Source: Rhizobacter sp. (lineage in GTDB: Bacteria; Pseudomonadota; Gammaproteobacteria; Burkholderiales; Burkholderiaceae_C). From it: a stretch of DNA of 12,314 nucleotides. How positions within the stretch are numbered: the first letter of the stretch is position 1; each line of letters begins with the position of its first letter. Of this stretch, positions 1 to 7,454 are shown piece by piece. A program made the position numbers and the translations under genes. The notes under the pieces were generated by a model that worked only from the letters and a program-made list of their open reading frames with translations, was not told the DNA's origin and searched no databases. Location: positions 1 through 12,314 of the forward strand of contig JANXVK010000301.1 in assembly GCA_025351675.1 (NCBI GenBank), read 5' to 3'.

Positions 1-24
1 CCCGATGTGCGACGCAGTCGCGCG

Positions 25-1182
25 TTACTTGATGGCGCTCAGCTTCACTTCCTTGATCTTGCCATTCTCGACGACCGCGACGCGCGGGTCGGCCGTCGAA
101 CCGCCGCGTTCGTCGACGCCGTCGACCGCGCCCGGGTTCAGCTTGCCGGGGATGGTCTTGAAGGCCTTGTCGAGCTGCGCGCGGATCAGCGTTGCGTCGG
201 TCACCGAGCCGGCGAGCTTCATCGCCAGCGCGGTCACGTGCACCGCGGTGTAGTTCAGCGAGACTTCCGAGCTCGGGTCACGCCCCGGGTAGAGCTTGTG
301 GAAGCGCTCGACGTAGGCCTTGGTGTCGGCCGCGCTGTCGTCGACAACCGGCAACACGCCGATCGAGCCTTCGAGCGAGGCGTAGCCGCCGCTGACCTTC
401 TGCACCTCGTCCATCTTGGCTTGGTCGATGATGATGAAGCCGCCCTTGAAGCCGAGCTCGCGCGCCTGTTTGACGACCAGGCCGGTCGGCTCGCTCGCGC
501 CGCCGATGAACAGCACGTCGGGCTTGCCGGCGAGCGCGCGGCTGACGCCGCTGTAGAAGTCGGTCGCCTTGTTGTAGCTCATCGGGTTGTCGGCGACGAT
601 CTTGCCGCCGGCCGCTTCCCAAGCCGGCTTGAAGGCGGCGTTCCAGGCCTTCGCGTAGTCGTGGTCGGCATCGGCGATGGCGATGTTCTTGCCGTACTTG
701 CCCATCGCGTGCTTGATGAACGGCGTGATGTAGCTGGTGAACTCGGGCGGGATGCGCAGCGTCAGCTTGTTGTTCGCGGCCGAGATCTGCGGCGTGCTGC
801 TGTACGCGAGGATCAGGTACTTCTGCGCCACGTTGTTGGTCTGCAGCGCGTAGATCCCGCCCGAGTGCGGCACGAGGATCGCGGGGGTCTTGCTCTCCTG
901 CACGAGGCGCTGCGCGTTGATCGCGGTCTCGCTCGGGTTGTACTTGTCGTCGAGCGCGACGATCTCGACCTTGTACTTCTTGCCTGCCACCTCGAAGCCG
1001 GTGGCATTGATCTCGTCGGCGGCCATCTTCATGCCATCGAGCACGTTCTTGCCGTAGAGCGCGGCCCCGCCCGAGAGCGGGCCCGAGAAGCCGATCTTGA
1101 CGACCTCTTGGGCGAACGCGGGCGCGGCCAGCGCGGCGGTGGCCGCGAGCGCAGCGACGATGCGGTTGAACTTGGAAATCAT
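25..1182 (-). CDS. ABC transporter substrate-binding protein (LivJ/LivK-like)
   Basis: This 385-residue protein is a periplasmic binding protein of the branched-chain amino acid type (type I periplasmic fold, Peripla_BP_6). It should capture ligand and deliver it to the LivHM channel encoded upstream. Residues 1-24 are a Sec signal peptide (basic start, Ala/Leu-rich core, AFA cleavage site before Gln25). The mature protein opens with the family pattern VKIGFSGPLSGG at about 28-39, followed by a YGKNVLDGMKMAADEIN helix near 43-59. The start is supported by AAGGAG at 1189-1194, six bases before ATG. The gene is last in the livHMGF operon, 39 bases after livF. The ligand is not readable: members bind amino acids, amides, urea or aromatic and aliphatic carboxylates. 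The neighbouring acyl-CoA synthetase makes a carboxylate attractive, but this is inference. Confidence 0.93.
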   Translation of the reverse strand: MISKFNRIVAALAATAALAAPAFAQEVVKIGFSGPLSGGAALYGKNVLDGMKMAADEINATGFEVAGKKYKVEIVALDDKYNPSETAINAQRLVQESKTPAILVPHSGGIYALQTNNVAQKYLILAYSSTPQISAANNKLTLRIPPEFTSYITPFIKHAMGKYGKNIAIADADHDYAKAWNAAFKPAWEAAGGKIVADNPMSYNKATDFYSGVSRALAGKPDVLFIGGASEPTGLVVKQARELGFKGGFIIIDQAKMDEVQKVSGGYASLEGSIGVLPVVDDSAADTKAYVERFHKLYPGRDPSSEVSLNYTAVHVTALAMKLAGSVTDATLIRAQLDKAFKTIPGKLNPGAVDGVDERGGSTADPRVAVVENGKIKEVKLSAIK

Positions 1183-1188
1183 GTCAGT

Positions 1189-1194
1189 CTCCTT
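1189..1194 (-). promoter_or_regulatory. Ribosome binding site of the ABC binding-protein gene
   Basis: The minus strand reads AAGGAG six bases before the ATG at 1182. It is one of the strongest Shine-Dalgarno matches in the window. This fits a binding protein that must be made in excess of its transporter from the last position of the operon. Confidence 0.75.
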
Positions 1195-1221
1195 CGTGGT
1201 TGTTTCTGAAAGTCTTTCGGA

Positions 1222-1929
1222 TCACGCGCCGATGTACGCCTTGCGCACCGCGTCGTTGTTCAGCAGGGTCTGCGGATCGCCTTCCATCACGATGCGGCCG
1301 CTTTCCATCACGTACGCGCGGTGTGCGATCTTCAGCGCCGCGAAGGCGTTCTGCTCGGCCAGCAGGACCGTGGTGCCGGCGCGGTTGATGCGCTGGATCA
1401 CCTCGAACACCATCTTGACGACCAGCGGCGCGAGACCGAGCGAGGGCTCGTCGAGCAGCAGCGCCTTCGGCCGGCCCATCATCGCGCGGCCGATCGCGAG
1501 CATCTGCTGCTGGCCGCCGCTCAAGCTACCTGCCGCGTCGTCCTTCTTCTCGTCCAGGATCGGGAACAGACCCAGCACCTCGTCGAGCACCTTCTGGTTG
1601 CCGGGCTTGTCGCCGCGGTGCACGTAGGCACCGAGCATCAGGTTCTTCAGCACCGACATGCCGGGAAAGAGCTTGCGCCCTTCCGGGCACTGCACCACGC
1701 CGGTCTCGACGATCTGCGACGGCCTCATGCCGACCAGCTCGGTGTTCCGGAACCTGATGCTGCCGCCGGCCGCCCGGTGCAGGCCGCTGGCAGTGAGAAA
1801 CATCGAGCTCTTGCCCGCACCGTTGGCGCCCAGCAGCACGACGAGCTCGCCCTCCTTCGCGTTCAGGCTCACGCCGTTCAGCGCGCGAAAGCTGCCGTAG
1901 TTCAGCGAGACGTTCTCAAGCGCCAGCAT
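1222..1929 (-). CDS. livF: High-affinity branched-chain-type ABC transporter ATP-binding protein LivF
   Basis: This 235-residue cytoplasmic ATPase is the LivF half of the heterodimeric motor. All motifs are canonical: Walker A GANGAGKS (34-41), signature LSGGQ (136-140), Walker B LLLDEP (157-162), and SLGLAP following it. As is usual for LivF, the switch region reads AEQN (191-194) instead of carrying a histidine. The length is normal for the family. GGAGG at 1936-1940 precedes the ATG by six bases and lies inside the end of livG. The livG stop overlaps the livF start by 14 bases, which suggests translational coupling. The substrate is set by the binding protein and membrane subunits, so the branched-chain amino acid name describes the family only. 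Confidence 0.95.
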   Translation of the reverse strand: MLALENVSLNYGSFRALNGVSLNAKEGELVVLLGANGAGKSSMFLTASGLHRAAGGSIRFRNTELVGMRPSQIVETGVVQCPEGRKLFPGMSVLKNLMLGAYVHRGDKPGNQKVLDEVLGLFPILDEKKDDAAGSLSGGQQQMLAIGRAMMGRPKALLLDEPSLGLAPLVVKMVFEVIQRINRAGTTVLLAEQNAFAALKIAHRAYVMESGRIVMEGDPQTLLNNDAVRKAYIGA

Positions 1930-2722
1930 CGGCCGCCTCCATGTGGTCGATGCCGGCGTGGTCGGTGCCGAGGTAGGCGTCGATCACCGCAGGGTTCGCG
2001 CGCACCTCGGCGGGTGTGCCTTCGGCGATCTTCTCGCCGTAGTTCAACACTAGGATCTTGTCGGCCAAGCTCATGATCATGTCCATCTTGTGCTCGATCA
2101 GGCACACCGTCAGACCGCTCGCGACCATCTTGCGGATCAGCGCCGCGAGGCCGACTGTCTCTTCCGGGTTCACGCCGCCGGCGGGTTCGTCGAGCATCAC
2201 CAGCGTCGGCTCGGTCGAGAGCGCGAGCGCGAACGCGACGCGCTTGCGCTCCTCCTGCGTGATGTCGCCGGCGAGGCGGTGCGCGATGTGCGAGAGGCCG
2301 ACGAAGTCGAGCGCGTCGCGCGCCTTCTGGCGGCAGATGCGCTCCTCTTCTTTGAGCCGTGCGCTGCCCCAGAGCACGTCCCACAGGCCGGAACGCGTGC
2401 GCAGGCGGTGGCCGACGATCAGGTTGTCGAGCACGGTCGCCATGTCGAACAGCGCGGTGCTTTGAAAGGTGCGCGAGATGCCGAGCTGCGCGACCTGGTC
2501 GGTGCGCAGACTGGTGATGTCCTGGCCTTTGAACACGATGCTGCCCGAGCTGGGCCGGTGCGTGCCGCCGATCAGGTTGAAGAAGGTCGTCTTGCCGGCG
2601 CCGTTCGGACCGATGATCGCATTGATCTTGCCGGTCTCGATCACGGTGCTGACATCGTTGACGGCCGCGAGGCCGCCGAAGCGCTTGGTCAGGTTCGAGA
2701 CCTTCAGGATGGGCTCAGACAT
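1916..2722 (-). CDS. livG: Branched-chain-type ABC transporter ATP-binding protein LivG, signature motif degenerate
   Basis: This 268-residue ATPase pairs with LivF. It has Walker A GPNGAGKT (38-45), a Q-loop around FQS (86-88), Walker B VMLDEP (175-180), a switch histidine in LIEHKMD (208-214), and the LivG C-terminal pattern ending AYLG (249-252). Before Walker B, where LivG proteins usually read LSYGQQRRLEIARAL, this one reads [15 protein letters not shown] (about 154-168), so the glycine and glutamine of the ABC signature are missing. Reading frame and length are otherwise intact, so this is not decay. The ATG at 2722 is preferred over an upstream in-frame ATG at 2788 because family similarity begins at MSEPILKV and a purine-rich GAGAGGGGG lies just before it. 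The start overlaps the livM stop by 8 bases. Confidence 0.94.
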   Translation of the reverse strand: MSEPILKVSNLTKRFGGLAAVNDVSTVIETGKINAIIGPNGAGKTTFFNLIGGTHRPSSGSIVFKGQDITSLRTDQVAQLGISRTFQSTALFDMATVLDNLIVGHRLRTRSGLWDVLWGSARLKEEERICRQKARDALDFVGLSHIAHRLAGDITQEERKRVAFALALSTEPTLVMLDEPAGGVNPEETVGLAALIRKMVASGLTVCLIEHKMDMIMSLADKILVLNYGEKIAEGTPAEVRANPAVIDAYLGTDHAGIDHMEAADAGA

Positions 2723-3746
2723 GACTCGCCCCCTCTCGCAGCGAGGCGCCGGGTGCAGGCGATGCGCTCGAGGCCGAAGTGTTTGCAAGCGCAGGCGTCG
2801 CCCGCGCCGCCTTGCGCGCGCGCCAGCCCATGTAGGTGCCGACGATGCCGTGCGGCAGGAAGATCACCAGCAGCACCAAGATCGGCCCGAACACCAGGAA
2901 CCGGTACTCCTGCAGGAACTGCAGGTACTGCGTCAGCCACGGCACCGAGATCGCGCCGAGCAACGGGCCGAGCAAGGTGCCGATGCCGCCGATCAGCATG
3001 TACATGGTCATGTCGAAGGTGTTCTCGACCCCGGCGATGCCCGGCCCGAGAAAGCGCACGAAGCCGGCATACAGACCGCCAGCCATGCCCGCGTAGAACA
3101 CCGAGAGCATGAAGGCGAGCAACTTGTTGCGCATCAGGTTGATGCCGAGCGACTCCGCTAGTTCTTCGCTGTTGCGGATCGCGACGAAGGTGCGGCCCAT
3201 CAGCGAGCGCACGATGCGGCTTATCACCCACACGCCGAGCACGAGGAACACGAACACGAGGTAGTAGAGCGTGCGCGGCGTGTCGAAAGCGATGCCTGCG
3301 ATCGCGCCCGGCGCGGGGATGCCGATGATGCCGACCGTGCCGTGCGTCAGGCTCTCCCACTTCTCGATCACCAAGTACATGATGTAGCCGACGCACATTG
3401 TGAAGATCGAGAAGAAGTGGCCCCGCAGCCGCAACGAGACGATGCCGACGAAGAAGCCGAGCGCCGCGGCCGTAAAGCCCGACAGCGCGAACGCCCACCA
3501 GAACGGCCACTGATGGTCGACCGTCAGGATGCCCACCGTGTAGGCGCCCACCGCCATGAAGCCGCTGTGCGCGAGGTTGAACTGCCCCGTGTAGCCGGTG
3601 ATCAGGTTCAGGCCGACCGTCGCGAGCGCGAAGATGTAGGCGGTCGACATCACGGTCAGGTGGTAATCGTTCTTCGCGATGAACGGGAACAGCAGGCCGA
3701 GCAGCGCGAGCAGGCCCCAACCGACCTTGCCTTGAAGCAGCCTCAT
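2715..3746 (-). CDS. livM: Branched-chain-type ABC transporter permease LivM
   Basis: This 343-residue polytopic inner-membrane protein forms the translocation path with LivH. Hydrophobic stretches run from residue 9 to about 312. Family hallmarks are GYTGQFNLAHSGFMAVGAY (51-69) and the cytoplasmic EAA-like coupling segment FVAIRNSEELAESLGI (187-202), which contacts an ATPase subunit. The C terminus adds a short Ala/Ser-rich tail after the last membrane segment. The ATG at 3746 shares one base with the livH stop (TGATG), a standard arrangement for coupled translation. The order H-M-G-F matches liv operons in many bacteria. Confidence 0.94.
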   Translation of the reverse strand: MRLLQGKVGWGLLALLGLLFPFIAKNDYHLTVMSTAYIFALATVGLNLITGYTGQFNLAHSGFMAVGAYTVGILTVDHQWPFWWAFALSGFTAAALGFFVGIVSLRLRGHFFSIFTMCVGYIMYLVIEKWESLTHGTVGIIGIPAPGAIAGIAFDTPRTLYYLVFVFLVLGVWVISRIVRSLMGRTFVAIRNSEELAESLGINLMRNKLLAFMLSVFYAGMAGGLYAGFVRFLGPGIAGVENTFDMTMYMLIGGIGTLLGPLLGAISVPWLTQYLQFLQEYRFLVFGPILVLLVIFLPHGIVGTYMGWRARKAARATPALANTSASSASPAPGASLREGASHV

Positions 3747-4609
3747 CAGCGCGCCCCCTTGGTGAAGATGCCTTGCGGCCGCACCGACAGGATGATCACC
3801 AGCAGCGCGAACGCGACGATGTCCTTGTAGTCGGTCGAGAGGTAGAACGCGCCGAAGCTTTCGGCGAAGCCGATGATCAGCCCGCCGACGATCGCGCCCG
3901 GCACGCTGCCCATGCCGCCGAGGATGATGATCACGAAGGCTTTCGTGATCACGAGGTTACCCATCGCGGGATACACGAGGTTGATCGGCGCATAGAGCGT
4001 CGCGGCGATCGCGGCGAGCGCACCCGAGATCGCGAAGGTCAGCATCGCGACCTTGTTGGCGTCGATACCCACCAGCGAAGCGCCGTCGCGGTTCTGTGCC
4101 ATCGCGATGATGGTCGAGCCCATCACGGTCTTCTTCAGAAACAGTTGCAGCGCGACCATCAGCGTGAACGCGCCGGCGATGATCAACAGGCGCTGCGACG
4201 GCAACGTGAGGCCGCCGATGTCGATGATGCCGGTGTAGGGCGTCTGCATGCGGTGGAAGTCGGCGCCCCAGATCGCCTGCGCGCCGGCTTCGAGGAACAG
4301 CAGCACGCCGATCGCCGCGATCATCGGGTGCAAGCCGCTGGCATGGCGCAGCGGGTGGAATACCAGGCGCTCGGCGAGCGTGGCCAGCACCGCGACGCAG
4401 GCCGCCGAGCCGATCATCGCGATCCAGTAGTTCAGCCCGAACGCCTTCATCAGGTGGAACGAGACGAACGCGCCGGCCATGTAGAACGCACCGTGCGCGA
4501 AGTTCGGCACGTGCAGGATGCCGTAGACCAGCGTCAGGCCGAGCGCGACGAGGCTGTAGATGCCGCCGAGCGTGAGCCCGTTCAACACCTGTTGCAGAAA
4601 AATGTCCAT
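3746..4609 (-). CDS. livH: Branched-chain-type ABC transporter permease LivH
   Basis: This 287-residue inner-membrane protein is the partner permease of LivM. It has the usual LivH opening MDIFLQQVLNGLTLGGIYSL, the conserved NFAHGAFYMAGAF segment (36-48) and the EAA-like coupling region IIAMAQNRDGASLVGID (167-183). Length and about eight hydrophobic segments fit the family. The frame is open upstream to 4813, but the extra residues are Arg/Ala-rich with no membrane character, so the ATG at 4609 is chosen. It has only a weak purine-rich stretch before it. This is the first gene of the operon and diverges from the acyl-CoA synthetase gene. Confidence 0.94.
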   Translation of the reverse strand: MDIFLQQVLNGLTLGGIYSLVALGLTLVYGILHVPNFAHGAFYMAGAFVSFHLMKAFGLNYWIAMIGSAACVAVLATLAERLVFHPLRHASGLHPMIAAIGVLLFLEAGAQAIWGADFHRMQTPYTGIIDIGGLTLPSQRLLIIAGAFTLMVALQLFLKKTVMGSTIIAMAQNRDGASLVGIDANKVAMLTFAISGALAAIAATLYAPINLVYPAMGNLVITKAFVIIILGGMGSVPGAIVGGLIIGFAESFGAFYLSTDYKDIVAFALLVIILSVRPQGIFTKGAR

Positions 4610-4648
4610 CGTTTGTGCTTTCGAAGCAGCGGTGCTGTGGCGCGGCGA

Positions 4649-4677
4649 ATCTTGGGCGACGCACGCGGCAACGTCAA
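4649..4677 (-). promoter_or_regulatory. Candidate sigma70-type promoter of the liv operon
   Basis: The minus strand reads TTGACG (4672-4677), a five-of-six match to the -35 consensus, then a 17-base spacer, then CAAGAT (4649-4654), a three-of-six -10 element. Transcription would start near 4642 and give a leader of about 33 bases before livH. The spacing is ideal but the -10 is weak, so this is a sequence-based suggestion. Confidence 0.4.
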
Positions 4678-4772
4678 CGCCGCCCGCCTGCGCGCAAGGC
4701 CATTGCGGCGAGTTTCCAGGGCAAACACCGACGCGATCCGCGGCGCCGCGCGAGTGCGTTCGCGTGCCCGAA

Positions 4773-4789
4773 TTCGCGCGCGTCGCGAA
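4773..4789. repeat. Inverted repeat TTCGCG-N5-CGCGAA, possible operator
   Basis: Two perfect 6-base arms surround a 5-base spacer, for a total of 17 bases, in the middle of the divergent intergenic region. Size and symmetry fit a site for a dimeric repressor, for example of the TetR, GntR or MarR type. No such regulator is encoded here, so the assignment is a suggestion. Confidence 0.3.
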
Positions 4790-4894
4790 AGTGACAGGCG
4801 CGCCCCGTGACAACCCTCGTGCGCCAAGTCGACCCGCTGCGCTGCAACGCGGGCATCATCACGGACTGATGCGTCGACCCTTCCGAATCCTTCG

Positions 4895-6466
4895 ATGACT
4901 GCCTTGACCGCCACGCCCGACCCCGCCTACCGAACCCTCAGCGACCTCGTGCGCGACCACGCCCGCGCGCGGCCCGACCGCGCCGCGCTGGTGCAGGGCG
5001 ACGAGGTGCTGAGCTACGCCGCGCTCGACGCGCTGATGGACCGAATCGCCGCCTCGCTGCAGCGCGACGGCCTGCAGCCCGGCGATGCGATCACGATCTG
5101 CGCGAATGCGTCGCCGCGCTACGCCGCGGTGTTTCTCGGCGCACTGCGCGCCGGCGTGGCGGTCGCGCCGCTCGCACCGTCGGTCACGCCCGAGAGCTTC
5201 GCGTCGATGCGTGGCGACGCGCAGGCGCGCTGGCTGTTCGCCGATGCGGCCGCTCTCGAAGCGCTCGCGGGTGAGGGCGACAACGACGATTGCATCTCGC
5301 TCGACGGCATCGCGCCCGGTCGCGCGTTCGACGCCTGGCTGCTTGACGACAATGCGCCCGAAGGCGCTCGGCCGCAGCCGGTCGACGTGCCACCCGAGGC
5401 GCCGTTCAACATCATCTATTCGTCGGGCACGACCGGCATGCCGAAGGGCATCGTGCAGTCGCACGGCATGCGCTGGTCGCATGTCGCGCGCGGCGCGAAC
5501 TATCGGTACGGTCCCGACGGCGTGACGCTGCTCGCAACGCCGCTGTACTCGAACACGACGCTGGTCGTGTTCTTCCCGACGATCGGCTTCGGCGGCACCG
5601 TCGTGCTGATGGCGAAGTTCGACGCGGCCAAGTACCTCGCGCTCGCGCAAGCGCACCGCATCACGCACACGATGCTGGTGCCGGTGCAGTACCAGCGCCT
5701 CATGGCGCTGCCGTGCTTCGATGCGCACGACCTCTCGAGCACGCTGTTCAAGTTCTGCACCAGCGCGCCGTTCAGCGCCGCGCTGAAGGCCGACGTGCTC
5801 GCGCGCTGGCCCGGCGGGCTGCTCGAGTTCTACGGCATGACCGAAGGCGGCGGCACCTGCATCCTGGTCGCGCACGAGCATCCCGACAAGTTGCACACGG
5901 TCGGCCCGCCGGCACAGGGCCACGACATTCGGCTGATCGACGAGGAGGGCGTCGAGCTGCCCGCAGGCGACACGACGTCGACCGGCGAGGTCGTCGGCCA
6001 CTCGGGCGGCATGATGATCGGCTACCACCGTCAGCCCGCAAAGACGCGCGAGGCCGAGTGGTTCGCGCCCGATGGCAAGCGCTTCATCCGCACCGGCGAT
6101 GTCGGCCGCTTCGATGCCGACGGCTTTCTGGTGCTGATGGACCGCAAGAAGGACATGGTCATCAGCGGCGGCTTCAACATCTACCCGAGCGACCTCGAGG
6201 CGGTGCTGCGCGAGCACCCGGCGGTGGCCGATGCGGCGGTGGTCGGCGTGCCCTCGGAGTTGTGGGGCGAGACGCCGGTCGCGTTCGTCGTGCCGCGCGA
6301 CGGCGCCGCGCGCGCCGACGAGATCATGCAATGGCTGAACCAGCGCGTCGGCAAGACCCAGCGCCTGTCCGATCTGCGGCTCTTGCCCGAGCTGCCGCGC
6401 AGCGCGATCGGCAAGGTGCTGAAGCGCGAACTGCGTGACCTCTACACGACCGGAGACAAACGATGA
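4895..6466 (+). CDS. Acyl-CoA synthetase (class I adenylate-forming enzyme)
   Basis: This 523-residue cytoplasmic enzyme activates a carboxylic acid with ATP to an acyl-adenylate and transfers it to coenzyme A. The AMP-binding motifs appear in order: P-loop YSSGTTGMPKG (175-185), YGMTEGG (313-319), RTGD (399-402), the hinge DRKKDMVISGGFNIYPSDLE (416-435), and the C-terminal catalytic lysine K507 in the IGKVLK segment. The length is normal for the medium/long-chain or aryl-CoA ligase group. Motifs alone do not tell fatty from aromatic substrates. The ATG at 4895 has no good Shine-Dalgarno sequence, so the start is slightly uncertain. The stop overlaps the next start (ATGA). Divergence from the liv operon suggests the ligase acts on the imported compound; this is inference. 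Confidence 0.93.
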   Translation: MTALTATPDPAYRTLSDLVRDHARARPDRAALVQGDEVLSYAALDALMDRIAASLQRDGLQPGDAITICANASPRYAAVFLGALRAGVAVAPLAPSVTPESFASMRGDAQARWLFADAAALEALAGEGDNDDCISLDGIAPGRAFDAWLLDDNAPEGARPQPVDVPPEAPFNIIYSSGTTGMPKGIVQSHGMRWSHVARGANYRYGPDGVTLLATPLYSNTTLVVFFPTIGFGGTVVLMAKFDAAKYLALAQAHRITHTMLVPVQYQRLMALPCFDAHDLSSTLFKFCTSAPFSAALKADVLARWPGGLLEFYGMTEGGGTCILVAHEHPDKLHTVGPPAQGHDIRLIDEEGVELPAGDTTSTGEVVGHSGGMMIGYHRQPAKTREAEWFAPDGKRFIRTGDVGRFDADGFLVLMDRKKDMVISGGFNIYPSDLEAVLREHPAVADAAVVGVPSELWGETPVAFVVPRDGAARADEIMQWLNQRVGKTQRLSDLRLLPELPRSAIGKVLKRELRDLYTTGDKR

Positions 6467-7449
6467 CCGACCGAATCACCCGGCGCCGCTTCAACGGCAG
6501 CCTGCTCGCCGGCAGCGCCGCGCTCATCGCCGCGCCGGCGCACGCACAAGCCGCGTGGCCGAACAAACCGATCCGCATGATCGTGCCCTACACGCCCGGC
6601 GGCTTCACCGACGTGACCGCGCGGCTGATTTCGCAGAAACTGCAGGAGCGACTCGGCCAGACCATCACGATCGACAACAAGCCCGGCGCGAACAGCATCA
6701 TCGGCGTCGACCTGATCGCCAAGGCGCCGCCCGACGGCTACACGATGGGCATCGTGATCGCGGCCTACGCGGCCAACACCTCGCTGTACCCGAAGCTGCC
6801 CTACGACCCGAAGAAGGACCTGGCCGCGGTCTCGCTGATCGGCATCTCGCCGCTGATCGCCGCGGTCAACAACGACGCGCCGTTCAAGACCGGCAAAGAG
6901 CTGATCGCCTACGCGCGCGCGAACCCGGGCAAGGTCAGCTTCGGCTCCAGCGGCGGCGGCTCGGCCGCGCACCTGACGACCGAGTATTTGAAGGCGCTGA
7001 CCAACACCTTCATGGTCCACATCCCGTACCGCGGTGCGGCGCCGGCGCTGACCGACCTGATGGGTGGGCAGATCCAGCTGTTCTTCGACGCCGCTTCGGG
7101 CCTGCTCAACCCCGGCAAGACCGGCAGGGTGCGGCTGATCGGCGTCGCCAGCGAGCGCCGCCTGCCGGCCGCGCCCGAGCTGCCGACTTTCATCGAGCAG
7201 GGCATCGCGAACTTCACTGGCAGCACTTGGGCCGGCATGCTTGCGCCGGCCGGCATGCCGAAGGAGATCGTCAAACGTGTCGCCGACGAGGTCGCGCGCA
7301 TCGTGCGCATGGACGACGTGAAAGCGCGGCTCGAAGGCATGGGCACGATCCCGGTCGGCGGCACGCCGGAAGAGTTCGAGACCTTCCTCGCCGCCGAGAC
7401 GGCCAAATGGGGCGCCGTGATCCGCAACGCCAAGGTCACTGCAGAATAG
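6463..7449 (+). CDS. Bug-family tripartite tricarboxylate transporter substrate-binding protein
   Basis: This 328-residue periplasmic protein belongs to the Bug/TctC binding proteins. The N terminus carries a twin-arginine type signal (RRRFNG at 7-12, an Ala-rich core, and AHAQA before the cleavage point near residue 30). The mature part begins WPNKPIRMIVPYTPGGFTD (32-50), followed by GQTITIDNKPGANSIIG (65-81) and PPDGYTM (89-95), which are family hallmarks of the ligand-binding loops. GGAG at 6452-6455 supports the start, and ATG overlaps the upstream stop (ATGA). No tctA or tctB membrane gene is nearby, so it is an orphan of the type numerous in Burkholderiales. It may serve a distant transporter or a sensory role. 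Bug ligands are mostly organic acids, which suits a neighbour that activates carboxylates. Confidence 0.92.
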   Translation: MTDRITRRRFNGSLLAGSAALIAAPAHAQAAWPNKPIRMIVPYTPGGFTDVTARLISQKLQERLGQTITIDNKPGANSIIGVDLIAKAPPDGYTMGIVIAAYAANTSLYPKLPYDPKKDLAAVSLIGISPLIAAVNNDAPFKTGKELIAYARANPGKVSFGSSGGGSAAHLTTEYLKALTNTFMVHIPYRGAAPALTDLMGGQIQLFFDAASGLLNPGKTGRVRLIGVASERRLPAAPELPTFIEQGIANFTGSTWAGMLAPAGMPKEIVKRVADEVARIVRMDDVKARLEGMGTIPVGGTPEEFETFLAAETAKWGAVIRNAKVTAE

Positions 7450-7454
7450 GTGCA

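Larger units (their letters stand above)
4610..4894. promoter_or_regulatory. Divergent intergenic control region between livH and the acyl-CoA synthetase gene
   Basis: These 285 bases separate two divergent operons and must carry promoters for both. Besides the candidate liv promoter there is an inverted repeat TTCGCG-N5-CGCGAA at 4773-4789, a 12-base palindrome CGCGGCGCCGCG at 4739-4750, and two direct GTGACA copies (4791-4796 and 4807-4812) spaced 16 bases apart. Any of these could be an operator, but short GC palindromes are common in GC-rich DNA. No regulator gene is in the window, and I found no convincing promoter for the rightward genes. Confidence 0.45.

Noticed and set aside
7..1209. 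A 400-codon plus-strand open frame opposite the ABC binding-protein gene
   Set aside because: It is an antisense shadow caused by GC-rich codon use. Its translation is Arg/Ala/Val/Asp-rich with no motif, while the minus strand encodes an obvious binding protein with signal peptide and ribosome binding site.
1183..1221. A small symmetrical GAAAG-T-CTTTC element between livF and the binding-protein gene
   Set aside because: The arms are five bases with a one-base centre, too short to call an attenuator or processing hairpin with any confidence.
4739..4750. A 12-base palindrome CGCGGCGCCGCG in the divergent intergenic region
   Set aside because: It consists only of G and C and such words arise often by chance in DNA of this composition. 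It is recorded in the region description but not called as an operator.
4859..6331. A 490-codon minus-strand open frame opposite the acyl-CoA synthetase gene
   Set aside because: The composition is dominated by Arg, Ala, His and Asp with no domain pattern, and the plus strand carries every AMP-binding enzyme motif in one frame.
6435..7454. A long upstream extension of the aldo/keto reductase frame through the Bug-protein gene
   Set aside because: The extension is out of frame with the real Bug-family gene and reads as Arg/Gln-rich shadow protein. Aldo/keto reductase similarity begins at the ATG at 7455, so a fusion protein is not supported.
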